Of a stretch of 64,000 nucleotides of DNA, positions 46,482 to 57,850 are shown piece after piece; the first letter of the stretch is position 1; each line of letters begins with the position of its first letter. The DNA lies in contig CP103023.1 of NCBI GenBank assembly GCA_024752435.1, positions 1,054,001 to 1,118,000 on the forward strand, given 5' to 3'. Position numbers and translations under genes: made by a program. Below the pieces are notes generated by a model. The model had not been told where the DNA came from. It saw only the letters and a program-made list of their open reading frames with translations, and searched no databases. The stretch is from Allantophomopsis cytisporea (Eukaryota > Ascomycota > Leotiomycetes > Phacidiales > Phacidiaceae).

Positions 46482-47846
46482 GGTTGACAGAATATATAGC
46501 ACGCACTAGATACCCACACCGGGAACTCCGGAATGAAGATATCAACACCTTTAACCTCAATAGTAGCTGTAAACCTGTATTATATCCAAAATGAATTATT
46601 CTAGACCTCATACTCTATTTCTTGAAGAGTATGGTGCTCCCTAGGAGCACCATCATACTCTACAAAGAGCCCGTATACTTGCTATCTTAGAGTAGAATGA
46701 TTGTCTACAGCGTACCAGTAGACCCGTTACTCAAGCTGAAATCTTCTGCTTCTGTAGAATCCCTCTCAGGACAGGATACCGGCTTTTACAAGACAATTAA
46801 ACCCGGCAGCTTTACTATAGAAGAATTACAGAGCCCCGGGGCAGAATCAGCTAAGTCACTCAAGAAAGGATTTTGGAAATTGATGAACTTTTACAAGATA
46901 AAAGACTTGAAGCTAGATAAATGACTTGGAGCCAACTATCTACTACAGTTGGACTTAATGTCTCTGGAAGAACAATCTAAAGAGCAATAGGATCAATGAA
47001 TTGGTCTAAATGTATTGCTTGTCAAAATGGATGGGTAAATACAAAGACAGCAGAACACCGGAAGGATTTTTCCAATATTATGCTGGATAGATATCCTAAT
47101 ATTGAAGATTGGAGAAATGTTTATTTCTCTGATGAAGTATATTTTGGATTAGGAAGCCAGCATAAACTTCATATCTTTAGGAGACCTAGAGAGAGTTATT
47201 GCAGAGATTGTATTCAAAAGAGAGATAAACCAAGAGAAAAAGACCGGAAAAGATTTCACTGTTGGGCAGCTGTTGGTTGGAACTTCAAGTCAGATGTTAT
47301 ATTCTATGAAGTTCCAAGCAATAACAATAGCAAGATGACACATAAGGTATATAGAGATCAAATTCTAGAACCTGTTGTCAAGCCTTGGATTGAAAATCAC
47401 CGGTATTTTGTCTTTGAAGAGGATAGTAATTCTGGGCATAGAGGAGGGAGTAAAGAGAATATAGCAAAGAAGTGGAAGAGGGACAACAAGCTTACTTCTT
47501 ACTTTAATTGTCATAATTCTCCAGATCTCTCTCCTATTGAGAGCTGCTGGCAGCCGGTCAAACAGCATTTAAATAAGTATCCTCATTGGGATACTGATAC
47601 TACAAAGGCTCTTATTAAAGAAGGTTGGGACAATTTAAGTCAGGATTTTATTAATAGGCAAGTAGATACAATGTTAGATAGGCTTAGAATGTGTGCAATT
47701 GATGGGAAGATGACTGGCTATTAATTCTATCTATTCCACATATCTACAGCTTCATTTCCAATTGAATTGATTGATATTGACTTGACCGGAGTTCTGGTGT
47801 GGGTGTGGGTGGTGGCCAGTGCGTGCCACATATTCTGTCAATCGCG
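46482..47846 (+). mobile_element. Tc1/mariner element with inverted ends
   Basis: The left end TTGACAGAATATATAGCACG, continuing CACT and then CCCACACCGGGAACTCCGG, matches the reverse complement of the right end (CCGGAGTTCTGGTGTGGG ... GCGTGCCACATATTCTGTCA). This gives imperfect inverted repeats of about 50 bp. Total length about 1.37 kb, normal for Tc1. The exact outer ends and target-site duplication are uncertain. Confidence 0.75.
46900..47724 (+). pseudogene. Tc1-type DDE transposase, broken
   Basis: The open part from 46996 (about 242 codons) holds the catalytic triad: FSDEVYFGLG, FEEDSNSGH and SPDLSPIESCWQPVK, with DD34E-like spacing. Upstream in the same frame are MTWSQLSTTVGLNVSGRTI and then TAA at 46978, where a Gln (CAA) is expected, and another TAA at 46918. 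The DNA-binding N-terminus is only partly readable. The element is therefore dead, probably through C-to-T changes, but the catalytic half is well preserved. Confidence 0.85.
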
Positions 47847-48109
47847 TGCCGTTCATCATCGCTTACAAGTAGATATTATAGGCCGCCTACTCCACCTATT
47901 TTCAGATTGTATTTAGGTGCGTACATACGCTAACACTGACTATGAGTTAGGTTCTAACGATTGTATAGCTTTGCTTTTACTATATATCCTCTACAATGGC
48001 AGTCCAATGTTTTCTCCCTATTCTTATTCCTCACTCTAGTACTGCATTCACGCTGCGTTCCACTCTATGCCTCTGTTATATGCTGGGAGCAAAATTTCAC
48101 TTTAGCCCA

Positions 48110-49932
48110 TTATTCGAGACCCTGAGTTTTGATCCTGAGGAATGGGACGAAGAGCAGGCTGATGAAGCTCATTACTGCGGCAAACCAAAAGAGCGCAGCG
48201 TATGGATCGAAGGCATCGTATGCGTAGTACCCACTTGTCGCAGGGTTCTCAGAAACGCTTGCAAAGATTGCCGCGAAGATGCCGAGACCGATTGTAACTG
48301 CTAGTTTGATGGTTGTTTGGAAGACAGAGCTGGCTAAGGATTGTTGCGACTTGGGCAAGGAGGACACAACGTACATCTGGGACGTAGCAAATCAGAATTA
48401 CTGCGGAGCTAGCTGGGTCGATCTGGTACTCACATTGACAACATTGAATTCCAAATCGGTTCCGACAACAACAAGAGCCAGGGCTGGGAACGTAAACGCC
48501 CAATATGAGTCGCCGGAGCGCTGAACCGCAACGAGAAGAAAGGAAACGGTGAATGCAGCAGCACCCAAGCCCATTAACAACTTATTAGAAACCTTGTGTA
48601 ATAATTTTCCTGCGATGAACTAGATCAATTCGTCAATGCTATCGACGTGTCTTACGCAAACAAGGAAGCTTACATTTACAACTACTCCGCTAACTGCCGT
48701 GGGGAGTAGGCACACTGCTGTTATTAACGCAGAATACCCGAATAGCTCCTGGAGATACAAGGCGCAGAAGAAGAACAAGGCCGGGAAAGAGAGAAACCCA
48801 AGCAATAATATTGTGAGGAGCTGAATAATATCAGCACAATCATCCATTTAGAGTACATAGCTAACGTACTAGAGAAAACTCCCTATCGCGCCAGATCTTC
48901 AATGGCATGAGAGGATATGAAGAACGGCCCTCCCACCAGACGAAGATAGCAATCATAAGGAGACCTAGTATGATAAATACAATAATGTAAGGAGTCTTCC
49001 AGCCTTGAGGTGCATCTGGGCCAGCACTAAACGGAAATTTGTGAGCTTGTGTGGATTCTGTATTGAGAGAAGCTTCCTTACCTGATACCAACTGCGAAGA
49101 GACCGATGCCGCCAATTGTTAACGCTGCACCAACGATATCGAACTGCTTCAGCGACTCCACTGACAGAGGGAGCTTCTCGCTGTCATCCATGGGGACTGC
49201 GAAGCAGGCAATGATAGCAACGGCCAAGTAAATGATAGCAAGGAGCCAGAATGATGCCCGCCATCCGAAAAGCTGCGTCGCAATTCCAGAAAATATGGAG
49301 CTAAACACAAAGCCAAGATGATTGCCGGAGCTGAAACAAGCAAATGCGTAATTCTTCCTCTTGGATGGTACGTCGTATATGCTGCCCAATATACCTTGGG
49401 CAGAAGGTATTGTTGAAGCCGATATCAGACCCATAACTCCATTCAGGATGTCCATAGTGAGCGCATCACGCGAGAAACCTGTCCCAAGTGCGAAAAATGT
49501 GAAGAGGAATAGACTGGTGAGCAGAATACCTCTTCGACCGAACATATCTGCAAGCTTGCCAAAGAAGAGCAGGAACGAGCCGGAAGTCAAGCTGTCTGTG
49601 TTAGTTGATTATAAATTCAGTGGGAACGCAACTTGAGGGACTCACGCTGAAGAAGCCGTCATCCACGTCAATTGTGAAGTCGTCATGTTAAGGTCTTCTT
49701 TTATAAACGAAGATATGACAAGCGTGCTTCCTTGGAGAAAGCTTGGCATGGCTACGCTCATCGTCGCTGTGAGAATAAATAGGATCTCCTGCGCTGTCGA
49801 GCGGAAGATTGCTGGCCGGGCATTAGGCCTAGAAGGCTCATCTTCAAGGGCAATGTTGACATATTTGGGAGGCTCTTGCTTTTCAGCAACTTCGGATGCT
49901 ACCACTGCTGCTGGTTGGTTAATTGACGCCAT
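48110..49932 (-). CDS. MFS drug/metabolite transporter
   Basis: Six exons, 49646-49932, 49082-49591, 48870-49026, 48674-48820, 48434-48619 and 48110-48376, give 517 aa. It has multiple hydrophobic helices, MFS motif A as GKLADMFGRRGILL after helix 2, and an acidic or polar N-terminal head (EPPKYVNIALEDEPSRP). It resembles proton antiporters of the DHA (multidrug) families. Substrate unknown; it may export a metabolite made by the neighbouring aminotransferase/methyltransferase genes or be unrelated. It is divergent from the DUF1330-like gene across 543 bp. All splice borders are canonical and no damage is seen. Confidence 0.88.
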
Positions 49933-50475
49933 AATTGTTGTGAGTTCGTGACTTCGCGTGATGAAAATCGAATGGCTATCAATGTAGAGCCAGCTCTAAT
50001 TACTCGCAAGCTTGTTGGAGAGGGATCTAGGTATGAGAAAAAGACGAGAAACTAAGACTTTGACAGTGACTGTTATAGGATGTTGCAGCGTCAGGCCAAA
50101 ACGTATTTACACAACAGACATTCTCTAAAGCCAGCATATTTGAAATCGTCCCAAGAGGTTGGGTTAGCGGTTAAAGAGGGGGGAGGGGAGTGCGGTGTGG
50201 CCATATTAAATTTCACCGCATATTTAGATCTGTCTCCTCAGACTGTAGTGCTTGCCCGGGTTGATGCATCCAGCCTACGAGAATACACTCGATCACACTT
50301 ACTAGAGGAAAGTAAGCCTATTCTTCCCATTTTCATGCTACATACTATCTGCTTTATCGTAAGTGAATAAAGCATAACTACTCCTCCCCCGACTTCAGCT
50401 TTGGGTGAACACACAATACAGCACCGTTCTTGTATATCATCTTCCTCTGTCTTGCAAAGGGCTTTCGGGACAAAC
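49933..50475. promoter_or_regulatory. Divergent promoter region, MFS / DUF1330-like
   Basis: 543 bp between two head-to-head starts. A purine-rich patch (GAGGGGGGAGGGGAG, about 50177) stands out. No known operator is identified. Confidence 0.4.
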
Positions 50476-50928
50476 ATGGCAAACTTAGCATACACTCCTA
50501 TCAAGACGAAAGACTACCTCTCGTTGATCGCCCAGTTCCCAGATAACGTACCTATTACAGTTATCCACATGCTCCGTTTCAACGCAACAGCCATATACCC
50601 ACCCTCCTCTCCTTACGCCTCCCTCGAGCGCGTCTCTGGACATGACGCCTTCTTCCAGCGATATGTCCGCGCTGCCGGTGTCGCAGCTAAAGAGGTTGGC
50701 ATAACGCCAGCTGAGACGCGTTTCTTCTCTACATCCGTCACGAACTTGCTCCTCCATAACGACGTCCCTTGGGACGTCGTCACGACAAGGAAGTACAAGA
50801 GTTTTGCTGAGTATGCTATGTATCAAACAAGCAGAGCGTATACCGAGAGTGCAGTGCCGCATAGAGATGCGGCTTTGGAAGATTGGTCACTGGTTGCGTG
50901 CATTGAAGAGGAACCTCCGAAGTTTTAG
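50476..50928 (+). CDS. DUF1330-like small alpha/beta protein
   Basis: Single exon, 150 aa from the ATG at 50476, which I prefer to upstream non-ATG starts. The order NVPITVIHMLRFN, SGHDAFFQRYVRAAG, WDVVTTRKYKSFAEYAMYQT and a C-terminal ALEDWSLVACIE fits the dimeric ferredoxin-like (alpha+beta) barrel of DUF1330 and related monooxygenase-like proteins. There is no signal peptide. Function unknown; relatives occur beside secondary-metabolism genes, so its place beside an MFS transporter is suggestive only. Confidence 0.65.
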   Translation: MANLAYTPIKTKDYLSLIAQFPDNVPITVIHMLRFNATAIYPPSSPYASLERVSGHDAFFQRYVRAAGVAAKEVGITPAETRFFSTSVTNLLLHNDVPWDVVTTRKYKSFAEYAMYQTSRAYTESAVPHRDAALEDWSLVACIEEEPPKF

Positions 50929-52480
50929 GGTAAGATTCAGCTACCTCCTCGCTGTCCCTTCTCACTGGACATTGTGTATCATCGTTTAAATATGTGCACA
51001 ACAGCGAGTCAAGTAGTAGAGTCGAGTTACTGGCTCTCATTTTTGATGGAGCAGTTCCTAATTAGGAAATGCACACTCTTCGCCCATACATCATGTATTA
51101 AGACTCGTAACTATTACCATGATATTCCCTCCACGATCGCCAAGTAACTAATCTTACGAGAGTTACATATTCCACTCATCACTGCGAACCAATGCATAGC
51201 GTTATTTTAGTTATTACGCAGTTATAACCCCCTAGAGACTTGAAGACCAAAAATAAAAAGAGAACATCTGAACCTACTTGTCCTTTAAACGTGAAACTTA
51301 TGAAAACAAATATATCAAAATGAATGAGGAACTGGCAGTTCTTTGCGGCACAGAACCCCCTTTCGCTAGCACTTCCTTTGGGAGGGTTGTGTTGTACTAA
51401 CTGTATATGCAAGAGAATCTTAAAGTGCCATCAGCTACAGAGAAGCTGAAGGCACCTACCTGCCTACACTCTATGAATCCGATTGTAGTCGGCTTGAAAA
51501 AGCTGTTGTAAGTCTCCCTGACCTTTTTGAAATCCTCTAGGTGTTGTATTGTTAATGTAAGACATAGTAACAGGGTCTTTCAACAGAGGGGACAAATTAC
51601 CTCGGATACTACAGCAAAGAAGCTAAACTGTAAGAGGAAAGCTACAATACAGATTCAAATACCTAGAGACTAAGTATATATATACGCACTAAAAGTAAAT
51701 TATAAATTACAAATGCCGTTACTCTTCTAATACCAACCAAGGTAAAACCAACTTTCTAACCTATATATTAAACGACGATCTCTTTAGTAGTCAACCTATA
51801 ACTACTTATATACAGCGAAGCGTTCTATAGCTCGCTATTCTAATACTAAGAATAAAAAAGAAATGTATAAAAGATTTCTAGGAATAGAGAAAAGATACGA
51901 CTTACAAAGCTAGAAGTAAATACGTTTGAAGAGAAAACCTACTTATAAGAAGTAGAAAACAACGTTCTACTAAATTATAAAAGCAGAAACATAGTATTTT
52001 AAAGCAAGCTATAAGCTATGTAACTACATTAACATACATATAAATCGATGAGACCGCTAGTAGTAGCGTAAGTTTATAAGAAAAAAGATGTATTTAAACA
52101 GGAGCTTACAACGTTTGTAGATTTTACCGCTTTTAAGACCGAGGGTGTAAGCTAACGTAACGTTACAGCGATTTCGTACAAGAATGAGAATACTTGGGAA
52201 TTTGGATATTAGTCTATTTTCTACAGGGTTTAATACGGGGAAGGTGACGCAGTATTATTACACAAGCCTCGAGTTGCATGAAGATGGTGATATTAGAAGG
52301 GTGTCTGGTTAGCTGCAATCAATTATGATGATGACGGTGAACAGAGGGCGGGCACACACTATTTGCTCTCTGCATTTTCGGGGATGATATAAGATCAGGA
52401 ACAGCGACCTAGAGATACATTCTGAGGAGAGGATATGGGAGTTTAGAGTTGATAGGTACAAGTCAGGAAAAAGCAACAAC
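50929..52480. other. Intergenic with AT-rich repeat relic
   Basis: 1.55 kb without a gene. From about 51.45 to 52.25 kb the DNA is AT-rich and stop-dense, like a RIP-mutated repeat, but I could not assign it to an element type. The last 200 bp should be the promoter of the aminotransferase gene. Confidence 0.5.
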
Positions 52481-53724
52481 ATGCCAGCCTTTCCTCCTCC
52501 TCCGGTCAGCACTATTGACTGGACGAACCCGAGGAACTTTAAACTCGAAGAAGGTATGTAATATCTGCAGCACTGGTTGATGGTTATTAAGCCATTTTTC
52601 ACACAGTCAACGGCCATATCGAATCCACGTACTATAAGGCTACTGGCGAATGGACGCCCCTAAAGTTCGTTTCCGACCCTTATATGCGCATCCACGGTCT
52701 GGCACCAGGCCTCAATTATGGCCAACAAGTCTTCGAAGGACTAAAGGCCTTTCGAATGCCAGGAAAGGCCGGTGGCATCGCACTCTTCCGTCCAGAGCGC
52801 AACGCGATGCGGTTCCAGCACTCCTCAAGTGTGCTCAGCATGCCATCGGTGCCTGTAGACATGTTCGTGCGGGCATGTCATGCCGCCGTCGCTCTCAATG
52901 CGGCCTACGTGCCTCCGCATGAATCTGGCTGGGCCATGTACTGCCGGCCGCTGCTATTTGCGTCAAGTCCAATGTTCTCCCCCGGCCTCCCGGACGAGTG
53001 TACGTTCTGCGTCTACGTCTTCCCCACTCCGGCGGGCGGCCAGGACGTGGCGCACGCCGTCAAAGCGCTGATTCTGGACGACTTTGATCGTGCGGCACCT
53101 AAGGGCACGGGTCATGCTAAGGCGGGGGGGAATTATGCTGGGGTGCTGCGTTGGAGCAGCCAGGCCAAGACACAAGGTTTCGGCATCACGCTGCACTTGG
53201 ACAGTGCACGGCATGAAGAAGTGGATGAATTCAGTTTGTGTGGGTTCCTGGGCGTCAAATACACATCACGTGGGACCGGCGACGATGACGACGAGGATAA
53301 GCACATAACACTCGTTGTGCCTGACTCCCCGTCTGCCATCGACAGCCTGACTAGCGACAGCGTCCAGCACATAGCGCGCAGCTGGGGCTGGAAGGTGGAG
53401 AAGCGGCCCATCTTGTACACGGAACTTCCCGCGTTTAACGAAGTTTTAGGGGCGGGAACTGCGGTAGGCCTGGTTTCGATCTGTTCTATTACACGGCTGG
53501 GTACAATGAAGCGGCTACCTCCTAGTCCACGCCTGCTGGCCTCGGAAGAGTCCGATACTGTGGTATATATCCCAGAAGATCAACTCGGCGGTGGACTGGT
53601 ATTTCAGAAATTACTGGCGCATTTCAAGGCAATTCAATTTGGCAAGGTACAGGACGAGTTTGGGTGGCGCTCTGAGGTACAGGCAACAGATAAAGAGCTT
53701 GATGGCAAGAGTGAGCGCCCTTAG
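52481..53724 (+). CDS. BCAT-like class IV aminotransferase
   Basis: Two exons, 52481-52553 and 52607-53724, give 396 aa. The N-terminus IDWTNPRNFKLEEVNGHIES, then MRIHGLAPGLNYGQQVFEGL and LFRPERNAMRF is the branched-chain aminotransferase family pattern. The PLP-binding lysine is K196 in GHAKAGGNYAG. Toward the C-terminus are GVKYTSRGTG with an acidic insert DDDDED, then LYTELPAFNEVLGAGTAVGL. Such enzymes transaminate branched-chain or modified amino acids, and divergent copies serve fungal toxin pathways (TOXF type). The DNA is clearly GC-richer than its surroundings. The partner is probably the methyltransferase 1.25 kb downstream in the same orientation; the substrate is unknown. Confidence 0.88.
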
Positions 53725-54975
53725 GGAAGCCAGACTGCAATGCTACTCGCCCTCGTAGACTTAGATACAGAAGGCTATACGTTATGAACGTTATATTTTT
53801 GTTATCAAAAACTACAGAGTAGATACTTGTTCAAAACTTGATCGACCGCAAGATAATAGAATCCTTCGTAAGCTACAAGAAGTTGTCCCGCAGACAGGTC
53901 CCATGGGCTGAGATATTGAGGCTAGAATTTGACTTCCAAATCACCCGCGACCCGAAAAACAATACGACCCGTTAATTCAAAGACCTGGGGGATGATCCCG
54001 CGAAAGGCCTTAATATCCCCTCAAACACAAAAGACTTAACAAGGGTGTGGCGGGAATAAGTGGATAATACAATCTACGAACTACGTAACCTAGCGTATTT
54101 AGGTCCCTGACACAAAAGCGGAAACCGTAGATCATGAGCGGGGCACGTACCTCATTCAAACTTAATGGCTAGTGAACTGTCAGCCTACGAGCACATCATA
54201 AGCGGGGTACCTTGCTTTAACCATAATAGCCGCTCCAGTCGGTCACATTTATCTCGGAGCCTAATGTAACTGTCACCCCTACGAGCACATCATAAGCGGG
54301 GACCTTGCTTTAACCATAATAGCCGCTCTACAAGCACATCATCAGCTCATAGAGTAAGGTATACATTGGTGCGAGGTGGTACGAATATATTGAATTGTCT
54401 GGTCTAAAACTAGCTGGTAGGGTATGTAGGGAGCCCCTCCATTCGATATATAACATCAACATCCATCATCAAAAAAAGTAAGCGCTAACATTGATCCCGC
54501 TGCTGGCCTCCCGTTCTCACCTGTAGTCTTTTTCATTCTATTCCTACAGAATTACGTGCGCTCTCACAATTAACCACGTAAAAACACTGCATAAATACGA
54601 CGATGAAACAGGAAGGAGAATATGTAACTGTACGAAGCAACCCTGAAACTATCTTACATGATTATCCAGCTGACCGACATGATATGACGAGTTACTGTGC
54701 TTATATCTCGGGCATTTGATGCTGGGAGTTGTAGTGTTATGGTCAGAGCTACACCCGAGTGACACCATATTCAATTGAACCACATCACGGAATAAGGGCG
54801 AATTTATCCAAGAGGGAAGTTATCACTTATTGCCGGTTAGTAGAGATATTCGAAGCGGTTCTCGAGAATTTTGTGGGTTATATATGTATGCAGGCTGATT
54901 GTTTATCACTAGACCATCAAGTTGTTTTAGCTATTTCTGTTCCTACGCATTCATCGAACCCAAAGAGTGCACACG
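53725..54975. other. Intergenic with direct repeats
   Basis: 1.25 kb between two plus-strand genes. It contains a 52-bp direct repeat (annotated separately) and partial third and fourth copies of its AGCACATCAT and AGCGGGG words. No coding signal. Confidence 0.55.
54184..54329. repeat. 52-bp direct repeat upstream of methyltransferase
   Basis: Copies at 54184-54235 and 54278-54329 share CCTACGAGCACATCATAAGC, then GGGG and CCTTGCTTTAACCATAATAG, then CCGCTC. They differ by one inserted T. A truncated third copy (ACAAGCACATCATCAGC) follows at 54331. Confidence 0.9.
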
Positions 54976-56010
54976 ATGACTTCAAAGATAGTCGATTCGG
55001 AGCGCGCTGTCGCGGATATCTTCAACTCAGCCATCGCAGCTGCAGCCATTGGCGCCGCCTGGGAAGTCAACTTGCTCGATGAACTTCGAGACCAAAAAAA
55101 GGTCGAAGTGAACAAGTTTGCAGCACAACACAATCTGGACAACAGCTCGATGCACGGTCTAATCGCCGCGCTGGCCGTCGTCAACGTGGTCAAGCGCGAT
55201 CAGGATACGGTCACGCCAGGAAAGCTCCTTGATGAGACCTACCGGACAAAATCACTGTTCCACTGGCTCACTCTTGGGTCAGGCGGGCTCTTCTCGCGTA
55301 TGCAGTACGTGGTGCGTAACGAGCATCGTACGGGAGATTTCTATCAACGGGATTCCGTAGCTATCTCATACGCCTGCAAGGACATCAGCCGTGACCACTT
55401 TGACCCAGCCTTCTGGACGGCTATGGAGGGCCTCGATTATAACATAACCTCAGTCGTCGATTTGGGAAGCGGGAGCGGCGAGCGGCTCATGCAGATTCTC
55501 AACCGCTATCCGGGTACCACTGGTCTCGGCGTCGATATCGCAGGCCCTTCGCTCAAGGTCGCTGCGGCAGAGGCAGTAAAGCGTGGCTTTGGAGGTCGAC
55601 TGTCCTTCACTGAGGGTGATGCACGCATACTGGGCTACCGCGACGAATTTGCCCAAGTCGACCTCCTGACGTGCTTCATGATGGGCCATGACTTCTGGCC
55701 TCGGGAAAACTGCGTCGATACGCTGCAGCGTTTGTGTAAGGCTTTCCCTAAGGTCCGCCGCTTCCTACTAGGCGATGCCACCCGCATCCTGCTGGACACG
55801 GACGAAACTCCTTCCAAGCACTCCGTTACCGAAGACAATGTGCCCATTTTTACCCTGGGCTTTGAATTCGGCCATGCCATGATGGGCGTTTATATACCGA
55901 CAATTGAGGAATGGGAAGGTGTTTTCGCTGAGGGCGGATGGCGTTGTGTAAAAACACACATTATTAAGTCACTGTCGCTATCAGTTATCTTCGAACTTGA
56001 GCATGCCTAA
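54976..56010 (+). CDS. SAM-dependent methyltransferase
   Basis: Single exon, 344 aa from the ATG at 54976. An N-terminal helical, winged-helix-like part (about residues 10-75: ADIFNSAIAAAAIGAAWEV, LDELRDQKKVEVNKFAAQ) resembles the dimerisation domain of small-molecule O-methyltransferases. Class I SAM motif I is VVDLGSGSGERL (about residue 160), then GLGVDIAGPSL and FTEGDARIL. The acceptor substrate cannot be predicted; an O- or N-methylation step in secondary metabolism is likely. It lies 3' of the aminotransferase in the same GC-rich island, and its stop is only about 35 bp from a transposon end. No introns, unlike most genes in the window. Confidence 0.87.
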   Translation: MTSKIVDSERAVADIFNSAIAAAAIGAAWEVNLLDELRDQKKVEVNKFAAQHNLDNSSMHGLIAALAVVNVVKRDQDTVTPGKLLDETYRTKSLFHWLTLGSGGLFSRMQYVVRNEHRTGDFYQRDSVAISYACKDISRDHFDPAFWTAMEGLDYNITSVVDLGSGSGERLMQILNRYPGTTGLGVDIAGPSLKVAAAEAVKRGFGGRLSFTEGDARILGYRDEFAQVDLLTCFMMGHDFWPRENCVDTLQRLCKAFPKVRRFLLGDATRILLDTDETPSKHSVTEDNVPIFTLGFEFGHAMMGVYIPTIEEWEGVFAEGGWRCVKTHIIKSLSLSVIFELEHA

Positions 56011-56041
56011 CTAGTTATACATAAAGTTGTTGGTAACATGA

Positions 56042-57850
56042 CTAGCCCATAAGCGACGCAGTAAAATTAAATGCAACTACTTAAATACATATAACTTTAC
56101 GCCAACTAGTCCAATTCAGAATCCAGCTCTTCCATAGCAATGTCAGACTCCTGCCCTTCATCCTCGTGTGTATCTGACGCATCAATTGACTCCAACGGTG
56201 GCTCTTTGCGACGTTTTTTGCGTGCAGTCTCTTCTTCTTGTACAACCTGCAATACCTCTTGAGTAGATTATATAAACTGACCTTGTAACTGTATACGCTT
56301 TCCCTTCTGAATACGCTTCTTCTGGACTAGCTCTTTATATAACTTAAGTTCCCTTTGTATAATTATAAGCTTAGTATTCTGAGCTTCAACTATATTGGTT
56401 ACTTGCTTAGCATACCAACGTATAAGAAAGTAAACAGCTGATTTAGCATCTAATAATATATTATAAAACACATTATTAGCGTTTTTGAGTGCTGTATAAC
56501 TAACAGGAGACTCCTATAGAATCGAAATATTGAGTATATATAGTAGTAGTATAGAAGGTAGACTAGGAGGTTGGCTTAGTAGTTGTAATAGAAGGTTATT
56601 GAATACATTGAGTAGGTTATAAAGAATCAAACCTGTTCTCTTCTAACCAGCTTGAATATTATATATATTTATAGCTTTATTCTAGATCTTAATAAGTATT
56701 TTGACCCAGTATTTGTATATTATGAAATTTATATATACCCTTGAATATTGATTGACCTCTTAAGTATAAAATTGCTTGATTAGACTAAATATACTAACAT
56801 TAAGTAGTTATAATAAGTAGAAACAGTATAGAAGTATTATAAATAAGTTAATATTAGAAGGTATAGAACTAGGAATCTACTTAGAATTAGTATATTTTGC
56901 TTTAAATATAATCAATAGTAGTAACAAGTTACCTATACTATTTATATATTCAATTATACTTACTAATTCTTGTCTCCTAAGATTAGCTTTATAACTCTAA
57001 GTAGGTTATAAGGGATTAAACTAGCTCCTTTCTACCTAACAAAGATATTATATATATTTAAAGCTTTATTCTAGATTTTAATAAGTATTTCAACTTAATA
57101 TTTGTATATTATATAGGTTGTATATACTTTTGAATACTAATCAACCTTTTAAGTATAGAACCTTTTTATTGGTATGGAAATACCAATATTAAGTAGTTGT
57201 AATATATAAAAATAGTATAGTAGTAATATAAGTAAACTAATACTGTTATATATATATTTAGCAATGAATTTACTATTTATATAGCTTTAGTAGCCTTCAA
57301 CTATTAATAATCTGTATTGACTAAATACTATTTTTATACTTTCTAGTATAACTACTCTAAACCTAAACTATTTGAAGTCTAACTACTTATACTAGTTGAA
57401 AAATACCAATTAGAAGGAATATTACTTAGAATCTACTCAAAGTTAGTATATTTTGCTTTAAATATAATTAATAGTAGTAACAAATTACTAATACTATTTA
57501 TATACTTAATAATAGTTAATATAATTTATAAAGAACTAATATATTAGCTAAAACAATGTAAATTCCAATATTTTGTCAATATTTTATTGTAACTATATAT
57601 ACTATTCTAAATTGGGTTAAAAAATAGCTATTATTCTTGAGCTTCTTTTATATTGAATATATAAGTTTTATACTAATTATATACTATTATACTAAGTTAT
57701 ATTTATTTTCAATATACCTTTATTTTCTACTTCTAATGTACTTTATAAAAGCTTCTATCTAGCTATATATAAATTGTATTATATATAGGGCTATTAAAGT
57801 ATAAAAGCCCTATATATCAGTTTATAGCTATTTATAATTGCTCTAGCTAA
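56042..57850 (-). mobile_element. Nested RIP-degraded pogo/Fot1 copies, minus strand
   Basis: From 56042 (ACTAGCCCATAAGCGACGCA) leftmost is the terminal repeat and then, on the minus strand, the same transposase tail as at 22.2-22.4 kb (RKKRRKEPPLESIDA...). Upstream the coding sequence is overrun by TA-rich mutation. The segment about 56.56-56.95 kb is repeated in similar order at about 57.0-57.5 kb, so two copies or a partial duplication are nested here. Confidence 0.65.

Noticed and set aside
47996..48304. Plus-strand frame ending CRRVLRNACKDCREDAETDC
   Set aside because: Antisense shadow of the last MFS exon, which has clear membrane helices and splice junctions.
50929..52300. AT-rich stretch as a gag/pol retroelement
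   Set aside because: No reverse-transcriptase, integrase or LTR signature could be read; kept as an unassigned relic.
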